Origin: Cellulophaga sp. BC115SP
GTDB lineage: Bacteria; Bacteroidota; Bacteroidia; Cytophagales; Spirosomataceae
NCBI RefSeq assembly: GCF_009905545.1
Contig: NZ_JAAALB010000008.1
Location: 1 to 64,000 of the forward strand
Reading direction: 5' to 3'
DNA: 64,000 nt
Shown: positions 16,092 through 25,800 of the stretch, one piece after another
Numbering within the stretch: the first letter of the stretch is position 1
How the letters are laid out: each line of letters opens with the position of its first letter
Notes under the pieces: model-generated
Database searches by the model: none
The model's input: the letters and a program-made list of their open reading frames with translations, nothing else
What the model was told of the DNA's origin: nothing
Translations under genes and position numbers: made by a program

Positions 16092-17219
16092 GTGAAAAAA
16101 CTATTTCTACTCGTCGGACTTACCATGACGACCATGGTCAATGTCCTAGCCCAAACAGCATCTAAAGAATTTTACATGATTGTGGGCACATACACTGCCA
16201 AAACTAGTAAAGGCATTTATGTGTATCGTTTTAATCCAGCGACAGGAAAACTGCAATATGCTAGTTCGGTTAGTGGTGTCAAAAATCCTTCCTTTGTAGC
16301 AGTTTCACCTACGCAAGAAATGGTATATTCGGTAGGAGAAACCGATGGCGATGGCACAGTAAATTCTTTCAGATTTGACAGAAAACAAGGGGTATTATCG
16401 TATCTCAATTCACAATCAGCAGGAGGGCCAGGTTCTTGTCATGTAACTACCGACCGTACAGGCAAATGGGTTATGGTAGGTAATTACGGAGGAGGAAGTT
16501 TGAGTATTCTCCCTGTAGAATCAGATGGAACGCTAGGGAAAGCCACACAGACTATTCAACACACAGGGAGTTCGGTAAATAAAAATCGTCAAGAAAAACC
16601 ACATGTTCACTCTGTGAATGTTGCAGTAAATAATACCGATGTTTTTGTGCCAGATTTGGGGATGGATAAAGTTTATACTTATAAGTTAGATACGCAAAAA
16701 GGACTTTTAAACCCTGGTAAACCTGCTTTTACCAGCTCGACACCAGGTTCAGGGCCGCGCCATTTTGTATTTTCTCCTAACAATAAATACGCTTACGTTA
16801 TTGAAGAATTAACGGCAACAGTTACAGCATATCGTTATGAAAAAGGTGCCTTGAAACCCATACAGACGATTTCGACAGTACCGTCTGACTACACAGGACT
16901 CAAGTGGGATGCAGATATTCATGTTTCGGCTGATGGTAAATTTTTGTATGCTTCCAATCGCGCACACGAAAGTATTACGGTATATGCCATTGATGCCAAA
17001 ACAGGCAAACTGACTTGGGTAGATAATACACCAGTAGAAGGCAAAACACCAAGAAACTTTGCGATAGACCCAACAGGTAATTATGTATTAGTTGCTAATC
17101 AGGACAGCGATAATGTTACTGTATTTAGTAGAGATAAAAAAACAGGTAAGCTTAAATACACAGGCTATTCTATAGAAGTGTCGATGCCCGTATGTTTAAA
17201 ATTTGCAGATGCGTTGTAG
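16092..17219 (+). CDS. Secreted lactonase-family beta-propeller protein
   Basis: A 375-residue protein of the Lactonase (7-bladed propeller, PF10282) family, to which 6-phosphogluconolactonases of the Pgl/YbhE type belong. Sequence motifs include FYMIVGTYTAKTSKGIYVY, NPSFVAVSPTQEMVYSVGE, GPGSCHVTTDRTGKWVMVGNY, KPHVHSVNVAVNN, GSGPRHFVFSPNNKYAYVIEE, 'DIHVSADGKFLYASNR', and GKTPRNFAIDPTGNYVLVANQ, each a blade. An open frame extends to 16011, but that overlaps the terminator and has no ATG; the GTG at 16092 gives a clean signal peptide (KKLFLLVGLTMTTMVNVLAQ), so I used it. The signal peptide places the protein outside the cytoplasm, unusual for a pentose-phosphate enzyme, so it may act on an extracellular lactone. 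A terminator follows. Confidence 0.88.
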   Translation: MKKLFLLVGLTMTTMVNVLAQTASKEFYMIVGTYTAKTSKGIYVYRFNPATGKLQYASSVSGVKNPSFVAVSPTQEMVYSVGETDGDGTVNSFRFDRKQGVLSYLNSQSAGGPGSCHVTTDRTGKWVMVGNYGGGSLSILPVESDGTLGKATQTIQHTGSSVNKNRQEKPHVHSVNVAVNNTDVFVPDLGMDKVYTYKLDTQKGLLNPGKPAFTSSTPGSGPRHFVFSPNNKYAYVIEELTATVTAYRYEKGALKPIQTISTVPSDYTGLKWDADIHVSADGKFLYASNRAHESITVYAIDAKTGKLTWVDNTPVEGKTPRNFAIDPTGNYVLVANQDSDNVTVFSRDKKTGKLKYTGYSIEVSMPVCLKFADAL

Positions 17220-17276
17220 GGGATAATATTTTCCAATACGATAAAGTAACGTAAAATTAACTGCGATTATACCGAG

Positions 17277-17309
17277 AGGCTTGGTGATTGATATCACTAA
17301 GCCTTTTTT
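17277..17309 (+). terminator. Rho-independent terminator after the lactonase gene
   Basis: AGGCTTGGTGAT and ATCACTAAGCCT form a near-perfect 12-bp stem followed by TTTTTTGATTTT. Confidence 0.85.
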
Positions 17310-17385
17310 GATTTTGAGTGAAGAATAAGTTTTTTATCGAGTGAAAAACTTCATTTCTTTGTAGTCTAAAATTCAACATCATATT

Positions 17386-20300
17386 ATGAAACACCTTTAC
17401 CTAATTATTTTGCTACTATTTAACTATCAGTTAGTTTCCGCTCAAAAAGCTTCATCAAATTCACCTGTATGTATTGGGAGTACGGTTTCGCTGACTGCCA
17501 GTGGAGGAAGTTCTTACAGTTGGACAGGACCCAATGGCTTTTCTTCAAATCTCCAAAATCCTTCGATACCCAATGCGACCGCATTAGCCTCTGGAAGATA
17601 TACTGTAATCATTGACCAAAAAAGCTTTACACAAGAAGTAGTTGTGGGGCAACGCCCGCAGTATCCAAGATATATGTTTCAAGAAATTACAGGTGCAAAA
17701 TTGTCGTTAATTTCTGTTCCCGGGTTAGAATCCGACTATATAACCTATGCTTGGACAGGCCCCAATGGATTTAGTAGCAATGACAAGATACCTGTATTTA
17801 AGGGTTTCAATGAGAATGTACAAGGACTATATAAAGTAAAAATAACAGATGATTACGGTTGTATTCAAAAGGACTCGATTAATATCAAACTCACAAATGC
17901 AGATTGTCCTTATTCATTAACAGCATTTCTTCAGTCAAGTCAGACTGGTACAAGTAAGGAAATTTATATAGCATCATCATCTCCTCGTGATTACACTTTC
18001 TGTAAAAATACATTTGATAAATTAACCATCGATACTACCTACTGGGGAAGTGATGTGAAGGTTACTTGGTTTAAAAATCAACAGCAAGTTTCAATAGGGA
18101 CACCAACAATTGGTATAGATACTGATGGAACTTATAGCGCCATTGTGACCAAAGGTGCATGTAGGTATGTTTCTTCTCCCATTAATATCAAGCTAACAGC
18201 CAATACATCAGTTTTAATAACGACCAGTGTAAATAGCAATATTATTTGTGATAAAAATGGCTCAATAACTTTGAATGGTAGTGCTGATGGGCAAACTGTA
18301 GACCAAAACTATGTGAATTGGCAATGGTTAAGAAATGATAAACCTATCGACAACACATCTCGATCAAGTATTACGGTATCAGATGAGGGTACGTACAAAT
18401 TAGTAGTACGTGATGCGTTTTGCTCAGGTATATCGGAAGGTTTTGTCGTAAAAAAGACTAATAAGATAGAGGCTAATTTATCTATTAGAACTAGCGTTCT
18501 TAATAAATATGACACCAGAGATTTTTTGGTTTGTAACGACTGGTCAGATTACACTTATTTGTGGGTTGAAGGGGCAGGAGCAAAGCAGTTATTTCTAGAC
18601 GGAAAACTCATTGGAAGTTATTCTGAATGGGAGACCCTCGTTTCAACTGATGATAAATTTGGAACTTTTGTACTGAAGGTACAGAATGGTGCCTGTGAGG
18701 CTTACGACACATTAACGATTACGAAAGGAAGTAAAGCAACTGCAGTACCCATTAGAAATAGCATAATGAACTTTGACATTTGCAAAAACCCTAATGAGGC
18801 TACGTCCTATCTTTATATGAAAGATTATATTGGTGGTGATTGGAGTAGTATTTGGTATAAAGATGTACAAGAGTTTAAAACTGGATATGGGACATCCATG
18901 AGAGAACCTGGGGTATACCAGTTTATTGCTAAAAATAGCAAGACTGGTTGTGTGGCTCAAAGTCAATTATTAACTATTTCTCCAGCTAAAACACCATTTG
19001 TCTATAAAACTTTTGAAAAGAAGAATATAAAAATTTGCACGGGTAATGAATACACACTTTCAAGCCCAGAGTGTCAGAGCACTTATATTACTCAAACATG
19101 GAAAAAAGATGGTAAAACTATTTCGCCAGATACCGATAATCCTTGTAACTTGACAGTCAGCGAGGGAGGGAAGTACTGGGTAGAATGGCAGTTACAAGAT
19201 TGTACTAATTACTCAGATACAGTAACAGTTGAAATTACCCCAACACTAGCACAGCCAATATTAAGTATGAGCTGTAATGGAACCTCATTGCAACTAAACG
19301 CTGGTTCTAGTACTGCAAATACCTTCTTTTGGTACTCAAAGGGAGTTTATTTAGGCGCAACTACTTCGCCAAATTTACCAATAGGTCAAGGAGGTAATAA
19401 TAGCTATCAAGTTGTGGCATACACACAAGGAAGCTGTCCCTCCATTTCTTCTTTTTTGAATGTCAAGAATATACTTGCAGTCGAAAAAAGTATGATAACG
19501 GCCTGTTCTGGCACACCGTTCACTTTGTCAGCACAAACCAATTTAAAAAATATTCAGTGGAGTGGACCAAATAGTTTTACTTCTTCAAATGCACAACTAC
19601 AAATATCTAATCCTTCACTTGCCAACAGTGGTGTTTACACAGTAAAAGCATGGGATACCCATATTGCTTGTGCTCTTACAGCAGATGTTTCAGTGTATGT
19701 ATCAGCCGTTCCTACAATGACTTATGTTTCGACTCTAGAGGCTTGTGAAGGATTTACTTTTAAGTTTCCTAATCCTTTGTTTTTACCCGAAAATAAGAAT
19801 GTATCTTTTCCTGCTGAAACCTACGAGTTATACGGACCAAATATCAATCAGAAGGGTACATTAAATACCTTTGATGTTACTATTCCTGTTTATAACAAGA
19901 CCTATGAAGGGACTTACACGCTGGTAGGTTACTCCCCTTATTCGTCGTGTCCTGTGAAAGTTACCACTCAATTAAAAACGGTATCTACTTGCAAAGACCT
20001 CCAGATAGACCAACAAACCCTCAACTCCCTTAAGCCACCATGTCCTAACGGAACATTTGATTTACCCTTCACTTTGATAGGAGATTTTCCTTCTAATCAA
20101 CAGATTGTGGCTAAAATGGAGAAAAATGGTGCCATTATTACAGTAGGTACTGGAACAAGTAGTCCCATTAAAATTACGATTCCTCAATGGTTTGATGTAG
20201 CCAATGTGTGGGTTGAAACATCAGATGGAAGAGTTGTTTCTTCCAGAAGAACCCTTACCATCAATTCAGTAGATAAAAATAGTGTACCCCAATTATTACC

Positions 20301-22797
20301 ATCGTTAGAGAGTGAACTGATTAGTAAAACTAATTTTTCAGGATGTGACTCGCTGGTATTGAAGATTGCTAATATATCTGCTTTAGCGCTGGACAAATCA
20401 AATACTCAATGGTATTATAATCAAACTTTGACCACGACAAAGGATTTAAACTATACTGTCAAACAGAATAAAGGAGGGCAATATGCTGTTCAAGTAGCAT
20501 TTGCTTCGGGCTGTTCGTTAAAAAGTGAGGAGGTAAATGTTAGCTTTCAATATATTTATCCACCCATTAATGTTTACACTTATAATAACGATAACTATTT
20601 GTATTGTGGCAGAGAGAGTATGACTATTAGAGCCAGCTCATATAATAATGCAAGCTATTCTTGGAGTCGGAATGATACGCTTATTGCCACTACAAAATCG
20701 CCAACTTTAGAAATTAACAAGGAAGGTGTGTATAAGGTATCGATGTCTCTGGGTGCCTGTCGTTCAAATTCTGAAACCTTGCAAATTAATACCCGAAAAG
20801 ATAAACTAATACCTGTTTCTATTTATTTGGGAGATATGGCAGTAGCACAACCTCTTGCTTGTAATTCTACCAATTATGTTCTCTATTCGAGTATAATAGA
20901 ACCCAAAAGTATCGTGTTTTCTTGGTTAAAGAATGATGTTAAAATTCCTAATGTAAACACTGATAATTTGCCAGTAACTGAGTCGGGGAGATATAGGCTT
21001 CAAGTAAGCTCAGGAGATTGTTTTGGGTTATCAAATGAGGTCGTGATTAATAATCCATTAGTACCACCCACTATTGAATTTTCTATTACTACATTAGCTG
21101 ATGATCTAAACCGTTACAATAGTATTCAGCCAGATACCATCAGTATTTGTAGTGGAAGTGGTATAAACCTAAGTTTTTCGATGTTTAATAATCTTACTTC
21201 GGCGCAAGAGAAAAACTTGGTAAGTGGTACCCAAACATGGTATAAAGACAATCAAGTTATTTATGTCCATAAATATGAAAATAATACCAATACCACCTCG
21301 TCTTTTTCAACTAATACTTTTTCCACTTACTCCTATGATTGGGGTCAGGCAGGGCTTCAAGAAGTTGGTACCTATAAAGTGGTGGTGAGTACAAAATTTA
21401 AAGATGGTTCAAGTTGTGATTTTTCTTCAAAAAACCTTACGCTAGTCTGGGCAAAAGATACCGTTGGTCTTCGATTTATTCATTCAGGCTTAAGTACCGC
21501 TTTGTATCCTAACGTAAGAGAATTAAGAGCATGTTCTAATGAGATAAGACCATTTGAGGAATATATAAAATCAACGACGGGAAGGGTTAATGTAGCGAAA
21601 TACACGATCCAGAAAAATAATGTAACGGTCAAAACAACCACATCCTTAGATACACTAAATAAGTTTACGATTTCAGAAAAGGCGACCTATCGCTTGATTG
21701 TAAATTATGTAACAGGTTGTGTTGCTAAAACACAACCAATCAATTATTATCCTAATTCAATCAAGGTTGAGCTAAGATCTGATTTCCCTTTTTATATTAC
21801 GAATGACTCTCTGAAAATTTGTAACACAATAGATGATAGCATTGAATCATCGATATATGTTGCTGCTTCAGACCAGTTTTCAAAAAACTATCAGTACGTA
21901 TGGTATAAGGACAATAGTCCAATCAAGAATACAGATGCGCATGTGAAACAAGTCTCTGAGGGCATTTATCAGTTGAAAGTATCTTCAGGAAATTGTACAG
22001 GCGAATCAAAAAAAATACTTGTATATAAACCTAAGTTATCCTTGCCCATTACTCCTGCTGATTCTGCGTATTTCTGTGAAGGTAAAACGGTAGAATTGAA
22101 ATTGCCAGAAGCAAAAGGATTACGATACCATTGGCAAATGAATCAACAAGAAATCGAAAATGCCACGACCGCATCTTTGACAGTAAATAAGTCAGGAGTT
22201 TATCGAAGCTTAGTTTACGATGAAAAATGTTGGGATATGAGCCTATCTGTTAAAATTGGGCAACTACCCAACATCCCAGCTACAGCCATTATCTCAGGCG
22301 ACCAGTCGATTGATTATGGCAAGGAAGCTAAGTTGAAGGTGGATTTGGGTTCTCATGCCCCATGGACTTTTAAATTGTCGGATGGACGAGAATTTACCGC
22401 TCAGAAAACGCCATTTGAGATTACGGTAAATCCTCTATCAACGACCTCTTATGCGCTTTCAGAGGTGAAAAATATCTGCGGTACAGGTACAGTAACTGGA
22501 ACAGCCAAAGTAACCGTGTTGGTATTAGGCATAGAAGAAGAAAGCGGTATTCATGTGGAGGTGTATCCCGTTCCTGTCTCAGATTATTTGACCTGGAAAG
22601 TTAGAGCAGATAAGCCTGCTTCTTATGATTTACGCCTAAGCGACACTCAAGGTAGAGTATTAGAAGTGCAACATAATACCACTCGTTCCCAAGCGCATGA
22701 AGGTCAATTGAATATTAGTACATTACCAACAGGCGTTTATTTCTTACAACTAACCGTCGGAGATAAAACTTTTAGCCGTAAGGTGATAAAGGAGTAA
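17386..22797 (+). CDS. Giant T9SS-exported Ig-like repeat protein, copy 1
   Basis: An 1803-residue surface or secreted protein. Residues 1-20 are a signal peptide ending VSAQ. The N-terminus opens with an Ig/PKD-like unit (SPVCIGSTVSLTASGGSSYSWTGPNGFSS). The body is a chain of about 15-18 units of roughly 85-100 residues that repeat the pattern C-x(n)-L-x-x-x-x-Y-x-W-[YF]-K/L-[ND]-[NGD]... E-x-G-x-Y-x-[LV]... C (for example WFKNQQQ, WLRNDKP, WYKDVQ). The ~80-residue T9SS type A sorting domain at the end (IHVEVYPVPVSDYLTW to KTFSRKVIKE) directs export and surface attachment. It is probably an adhesin or matrix protein. The paralogue at 22850 follows after 52 bases. The last 176 codons are nearly identical between the two, much more than the rest. 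Confidence 0.9.
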   Translation: MKHLYLIILLLFNYQLVSAQKASSNSPVCIGSTVSLTASGGSSYSWTGPNGFSSNLQNPSIPNATALASGRYTVIIDQKSFTQEVVVGQRPQYPRYMFQEITGAKLSLISVPGLESDYITYAWTGPNGFSSNDKIPVFKGFNENVQGLYKVKITDDYGCIQKDSINIKLTNADCPYSLTAFLQSSQTGTSKEIYIASSSPRDYTFCKNTFDKLTIDTTYWGSDVKVTWFKNQQQVSIGTPTIGIDTDGTYSAIVTKGACRYVSSPINIKLTANTSVLITTSVNSNIICDKNGSITLNGSADGQTVDQNYVNWQWLRNDKPIDNTSRSSITVSDEGTYKLVVRDAFCSGISEGFVVKKTNKIEANLSIRTSVLNKYDTRDFLVCNDWSDYTYLWVEGAGAKQLFLDGKLIGSYSEWETLVSTDDKFGTFVLKVQNGACEAYDTLTITKGSKATAVPIRNSIMNFDICKNPNEATSYLYMKDYIGGDWSSIWYKDVQEFKTGYGTSMREPGVYQFIAKNSKTGCVAQSQLLTISPAKTPFVYKTFEKKNIKICTGNEYTLSSPECQSTYITQTWKKDGKTISPDTDNPCNLTVSEGGKYWVEWQLQDCTNYSDTVTVEITPTLAQPILSMSCNGTSLQLNAGSSTANTFFWYSKGVYLGATTSPNLPIGQGGNNSYQVVAYTQGSCPSISSFLNVKNILAVEKSMITACSGTPFTLSAQTNLKNIQWSGPNSFTSSNAQLQISNPSLANSGVYTVKAWDTHIACALTADVSVYVSAVPTMTYVSTLEACEGFTFKFPNPLFLPENKNVSFPAETYELYGPNINQKGTLNTFDVTIPVYNKTYEGTYTLVGYSPYSSCPVKVTTQLKTVSTCKDLQIDQQTLNSLKPPCPNGTFDLPFTLIGDFPSNQQIVAKMEKNGAIITVGTGTSSPIKITIPQWFDVANVWVETSDGRVVSSRRTLTINSVDKNSVPQLLPSLESELISKTNFSGCDSLVLKIANISALALDKSNTQWYYNQTLTTTKDLNYTVKQNKGGQYAVQVAFASGCSLKSEEVNVSFQYIYPPINVYTYNNDNYLYCGRESMTIRASSYNNASYSWSRNDTLIATTKSPTLEINKEGVYKVSMSLGACRSNSETLQINTRKDKLIPVSIYLGDMAVAQPLACNSTNYVLYSSIIEPKSIVFSWLKNDVKIPNVNTDNLPVTESGRYRLQVSSGDCFGLSNEVVINNPLVPPTIEFSITTLADDLNRYNSIQPDTISICSGSGINLSFSMFNNLTSAQEKNLVSGTQTWYKDNQVIYVHKYENNTNTTSSFSTNTFSTYSYDWGQAGLQEVGTYKVVVSTKFKDGSSCDFSSKNLTLVWAKDTVGLRFIHSGLSTALYPNVRELRACSNEIRPFEEYIKSTTGRVNVAKYTIQKNNVTVKTTTSLDTLNKFTISEKATYRLIVNYVTGCVAKTQPINYYPNSIKVELRSDFPFYITNDSLKICNTIDDSIESSIYVAASDQFSKNYQYVWYKDNSPIKNTDAHVKQVSEGIYQLKVSSGNCTGESKKILVYKPKLSLPITPADSAYFCEGKTVELKLPEAKGLRYHWQMNQQEIENATTASLTVNKSGVYRSLVYDEKCWDMSLSVKIGQLPNIPATAIISGDQSIDYGKEAKLKVDLGSHAPWTFKLSDGREFTAQKTPFEITVNPLSTTSYALSEVKNICGTGTVTGTAKVTVLVLGIEEESGIHVEVYPVPVSDYLTWKVRADKPASYDLRLSDTQGRVLEVQHNTTRSQAHEGQLNISTLPTGVYFLQLTVGDKTFSRKVIKE

Positions 22798-22849
22798 TGG
22801 GCGAAAAGTAGCTGTACATATAGATTATTATCCAAAAAGTTAAAACATC

Positions 22850-25800
22850 ATGAAACACCTTTACCTTATTCTTCTATTTTTATATGCTTCTTGTGGACTC
22901 TATGGACAACAAGCGTCATCTAACTCACCTGTTTGCCTTGGGAAAACACTGACGCTTACAGCCTCTGGAGGTACAAAGTATCAATGGAGTGGTCCAAATG
23001 GGTTTAGTTCCACTCTTCAAAATCCAGTTATTGAAAAAACTACTCTCGCAAGCTCAGGAGTATATTATGTCACGATCGATGGTAAGATTACCTACCTAAA
23101 TGTTATTGTCGGTCAAGAGGATTTGTCTGGTCGAACGCCAATCAGTCAGACGGTTGTTGGCGGAGGATTGTATTTTGAGACGTATTTTAATAGATACATT
23201 GATGGACTGAGTTATGAGTGGACCGGGGCGAATAATTTTACATCAAATGATGTATTTGCTGTCGTAAAAGGTATTACCAAGAAGTCTGAAGGAATGTATC
23301 GCCTTAAAATTAAAGATAAATATAATTGTATCGTTCAGGATTCAATATCTGTAAAGTTTTCAAAACCCGATTGTCTTTATGAAAATATTGTAAAATTAAA
23401 ATTTGGAGAAAAAGCATTCGATGATAGAGGATATATTAATGCGGATATTAATAAATCAGGAACAACTCTCATTAATATATGTGAAGGTTCTAAGCCGCAA
23501 CTTTTTGTCGATACAACCAATTTTGCTAGCTCCGATCAGGTGAGTTGGTATAAAAATGGTCAGAAAATTTCCTCTTTTGCTTCAATATATGTATCAGAAA
23601 CTGCTTCCTATTATGCCATTATTAAAACAAAAGATTGTGAATACACAACAAATTCATTTGCTGTGAAAACAGTAGAGTCCTTTACTGTTTCATATAATTA
23701 TGACCGTTCAAGTACTCCAATCAAATTGTGCAAAAATGATGGCAAAGTTACTCTATATTCCAGTGTTTACAATCAAGACGTTTATGATACACAAACTTGG
23801 AAAATACAATGGTTTAAGAATGACGAGCCTTTGGTAGGTCAAAATTGGTATGATTTAACAGTAAAAGAACCTGGCGTTTATCGATATACGCTTAGTGATG
23901 GTTTGTGTTCGGGTACTTCAGCTAAGCAGGAAGTAATCTTGAGCGACAACGTTTTAAGTGATTTGTACGCTTTTGCTGGGGGGCCTAACTACTATGGCAA
24001 AGAGTTTTTGATTTGTAACAACTACCCTAGTTTTGTTGGGGTCAGTTTTTTGGCACAAGGTAATGCTAGCTTTTTTAAAGATGGGGTGTTACAGAATAAA
24101 TTGGAGGTAAATGGAAATGCCCATATAATCAAATACAATGAAGTAGGAACATATACTTTAGAGGTGAAACAAGGTGGATGTATTTCAAGAGATACTCTAA
24201 TCGTAAAGCAAGGAAAGCAAAGTGTGACAGCAATCAATGTTATGGATACTATCGATCCATTTGCCTGTCTTTACAAGAGGTCCAATAGAACTATGTATAT
24301 CAATTCGTACTTTCCTAACGAGAATGAATGGACTCTACAGTGGTATAGAAATGATACGCTTGTATGGGGAGGATATTGGGCTAAAAACCTAACCCAAAAA
24401 GGTCTTTACCGCTTCAAAGCTATGAATAATATCAATGGCTGTGTGGTTTATAGTGATACCATAACGCTGAATGATATAAAGATGGAGAGCGTAGACTCCG
24501 ACTTTGAGAACAAAGGAGTGATACATTTATGCAAAGGAACAAGCTACCCGATGATAGATCCTCGATGCGCTTCAACAGATCTGAAGAAAGTATGGAAAAA
24601 AAATGGCAAAATTATAGATAACAGTAAAATAGTTGGTTGTAAACTGTTGATTAGCGAAGCTGGAAAATATTGGATTGAATATACTGATATGTTTTGCACA
24701 TACGCTACAGATACACTGGTTGTTGAAATAGATAAGGCTCAAAATGTGCCAATTCAAGTGGCTTGTGTTTCACAAGGGCAATATTCGTTTGAGATTCCAA
24801 CTCAGCCGAACTCCCAATATTTGTGGTACAAAAATGACATCTTAATGAAGGTGGCATCCTTACCTAAAATTACAGTAAATGGTGCCAATGCTGCCAAGTA
24901 TCAAGTGCAGATACTAAACGATTATTGCTCTGTAATGTCAATGCCGACTGCAATTGGACTGGATGTCCCAAGCAAATTAAGTGTTTGTCACGGCAGTAGC
25001 TTGTCGATTCCTAAGATTAGTAATTTCAAGGATTTTAAATGGGTGGGGCCGAATGGATTTACAGCTACACAAAACGATATTGTAATACCTAATGTAAATG
25101 ACTCCCATGCAGGAGTTTATACTGTTACAATTAATAATGGAAATACTTGTGTGGCATCAGCCACCGTAACTGTCGACGTCAATCAACCTCTGGATATGCA
25201 CTATCCAACCTCTTTTACTGTTTGTGAAAATGGTGAATTTATCTTTCCAAAACCTCAATCAGCACTCAGTCAAAATTTTGAGAATGTCGAATATTACCAA
25301 GTGAAAGGTCCTAATAACCTTGACCTAAATAATCGTTATAGTTATACAAATCCTATCATCATAAACAAATTTACCGCAGCGCAACAAGGAGAGTATTTGA
25401 TTACAGGTTTTTCAAACAATACGATATGTACTACTACCTTAAAAACTACGGTAACCATTAGTCCTTCTGAATGCCGTCAGGTTGTGTTAGATCAGGATGT
25501 TCTGTCTAATTTAACGAGTTCTCCACCGTGTTATGGAACAAAGCTTACAATACCTTTCAAGATTTTAGGTAATGTGCCTGCTGGTACTACCTTCAAAGTT
25601 TTGTACGATGATGGGAAGGTAATAGGTCGAGGAACAAATCCTATTGAGATAACAGTGCCACAAGTCAAAGGGCAAGTTCATATATGGATTGAATCTGAAG
25701 ATGGCACCTTGAAGTCCACCCCCAAATACATCAATGTAAGGTATGGTCCTGGAGAATATAATACTTACCCAGTTATTAATCTACTAAGCGATGGAGAAGA

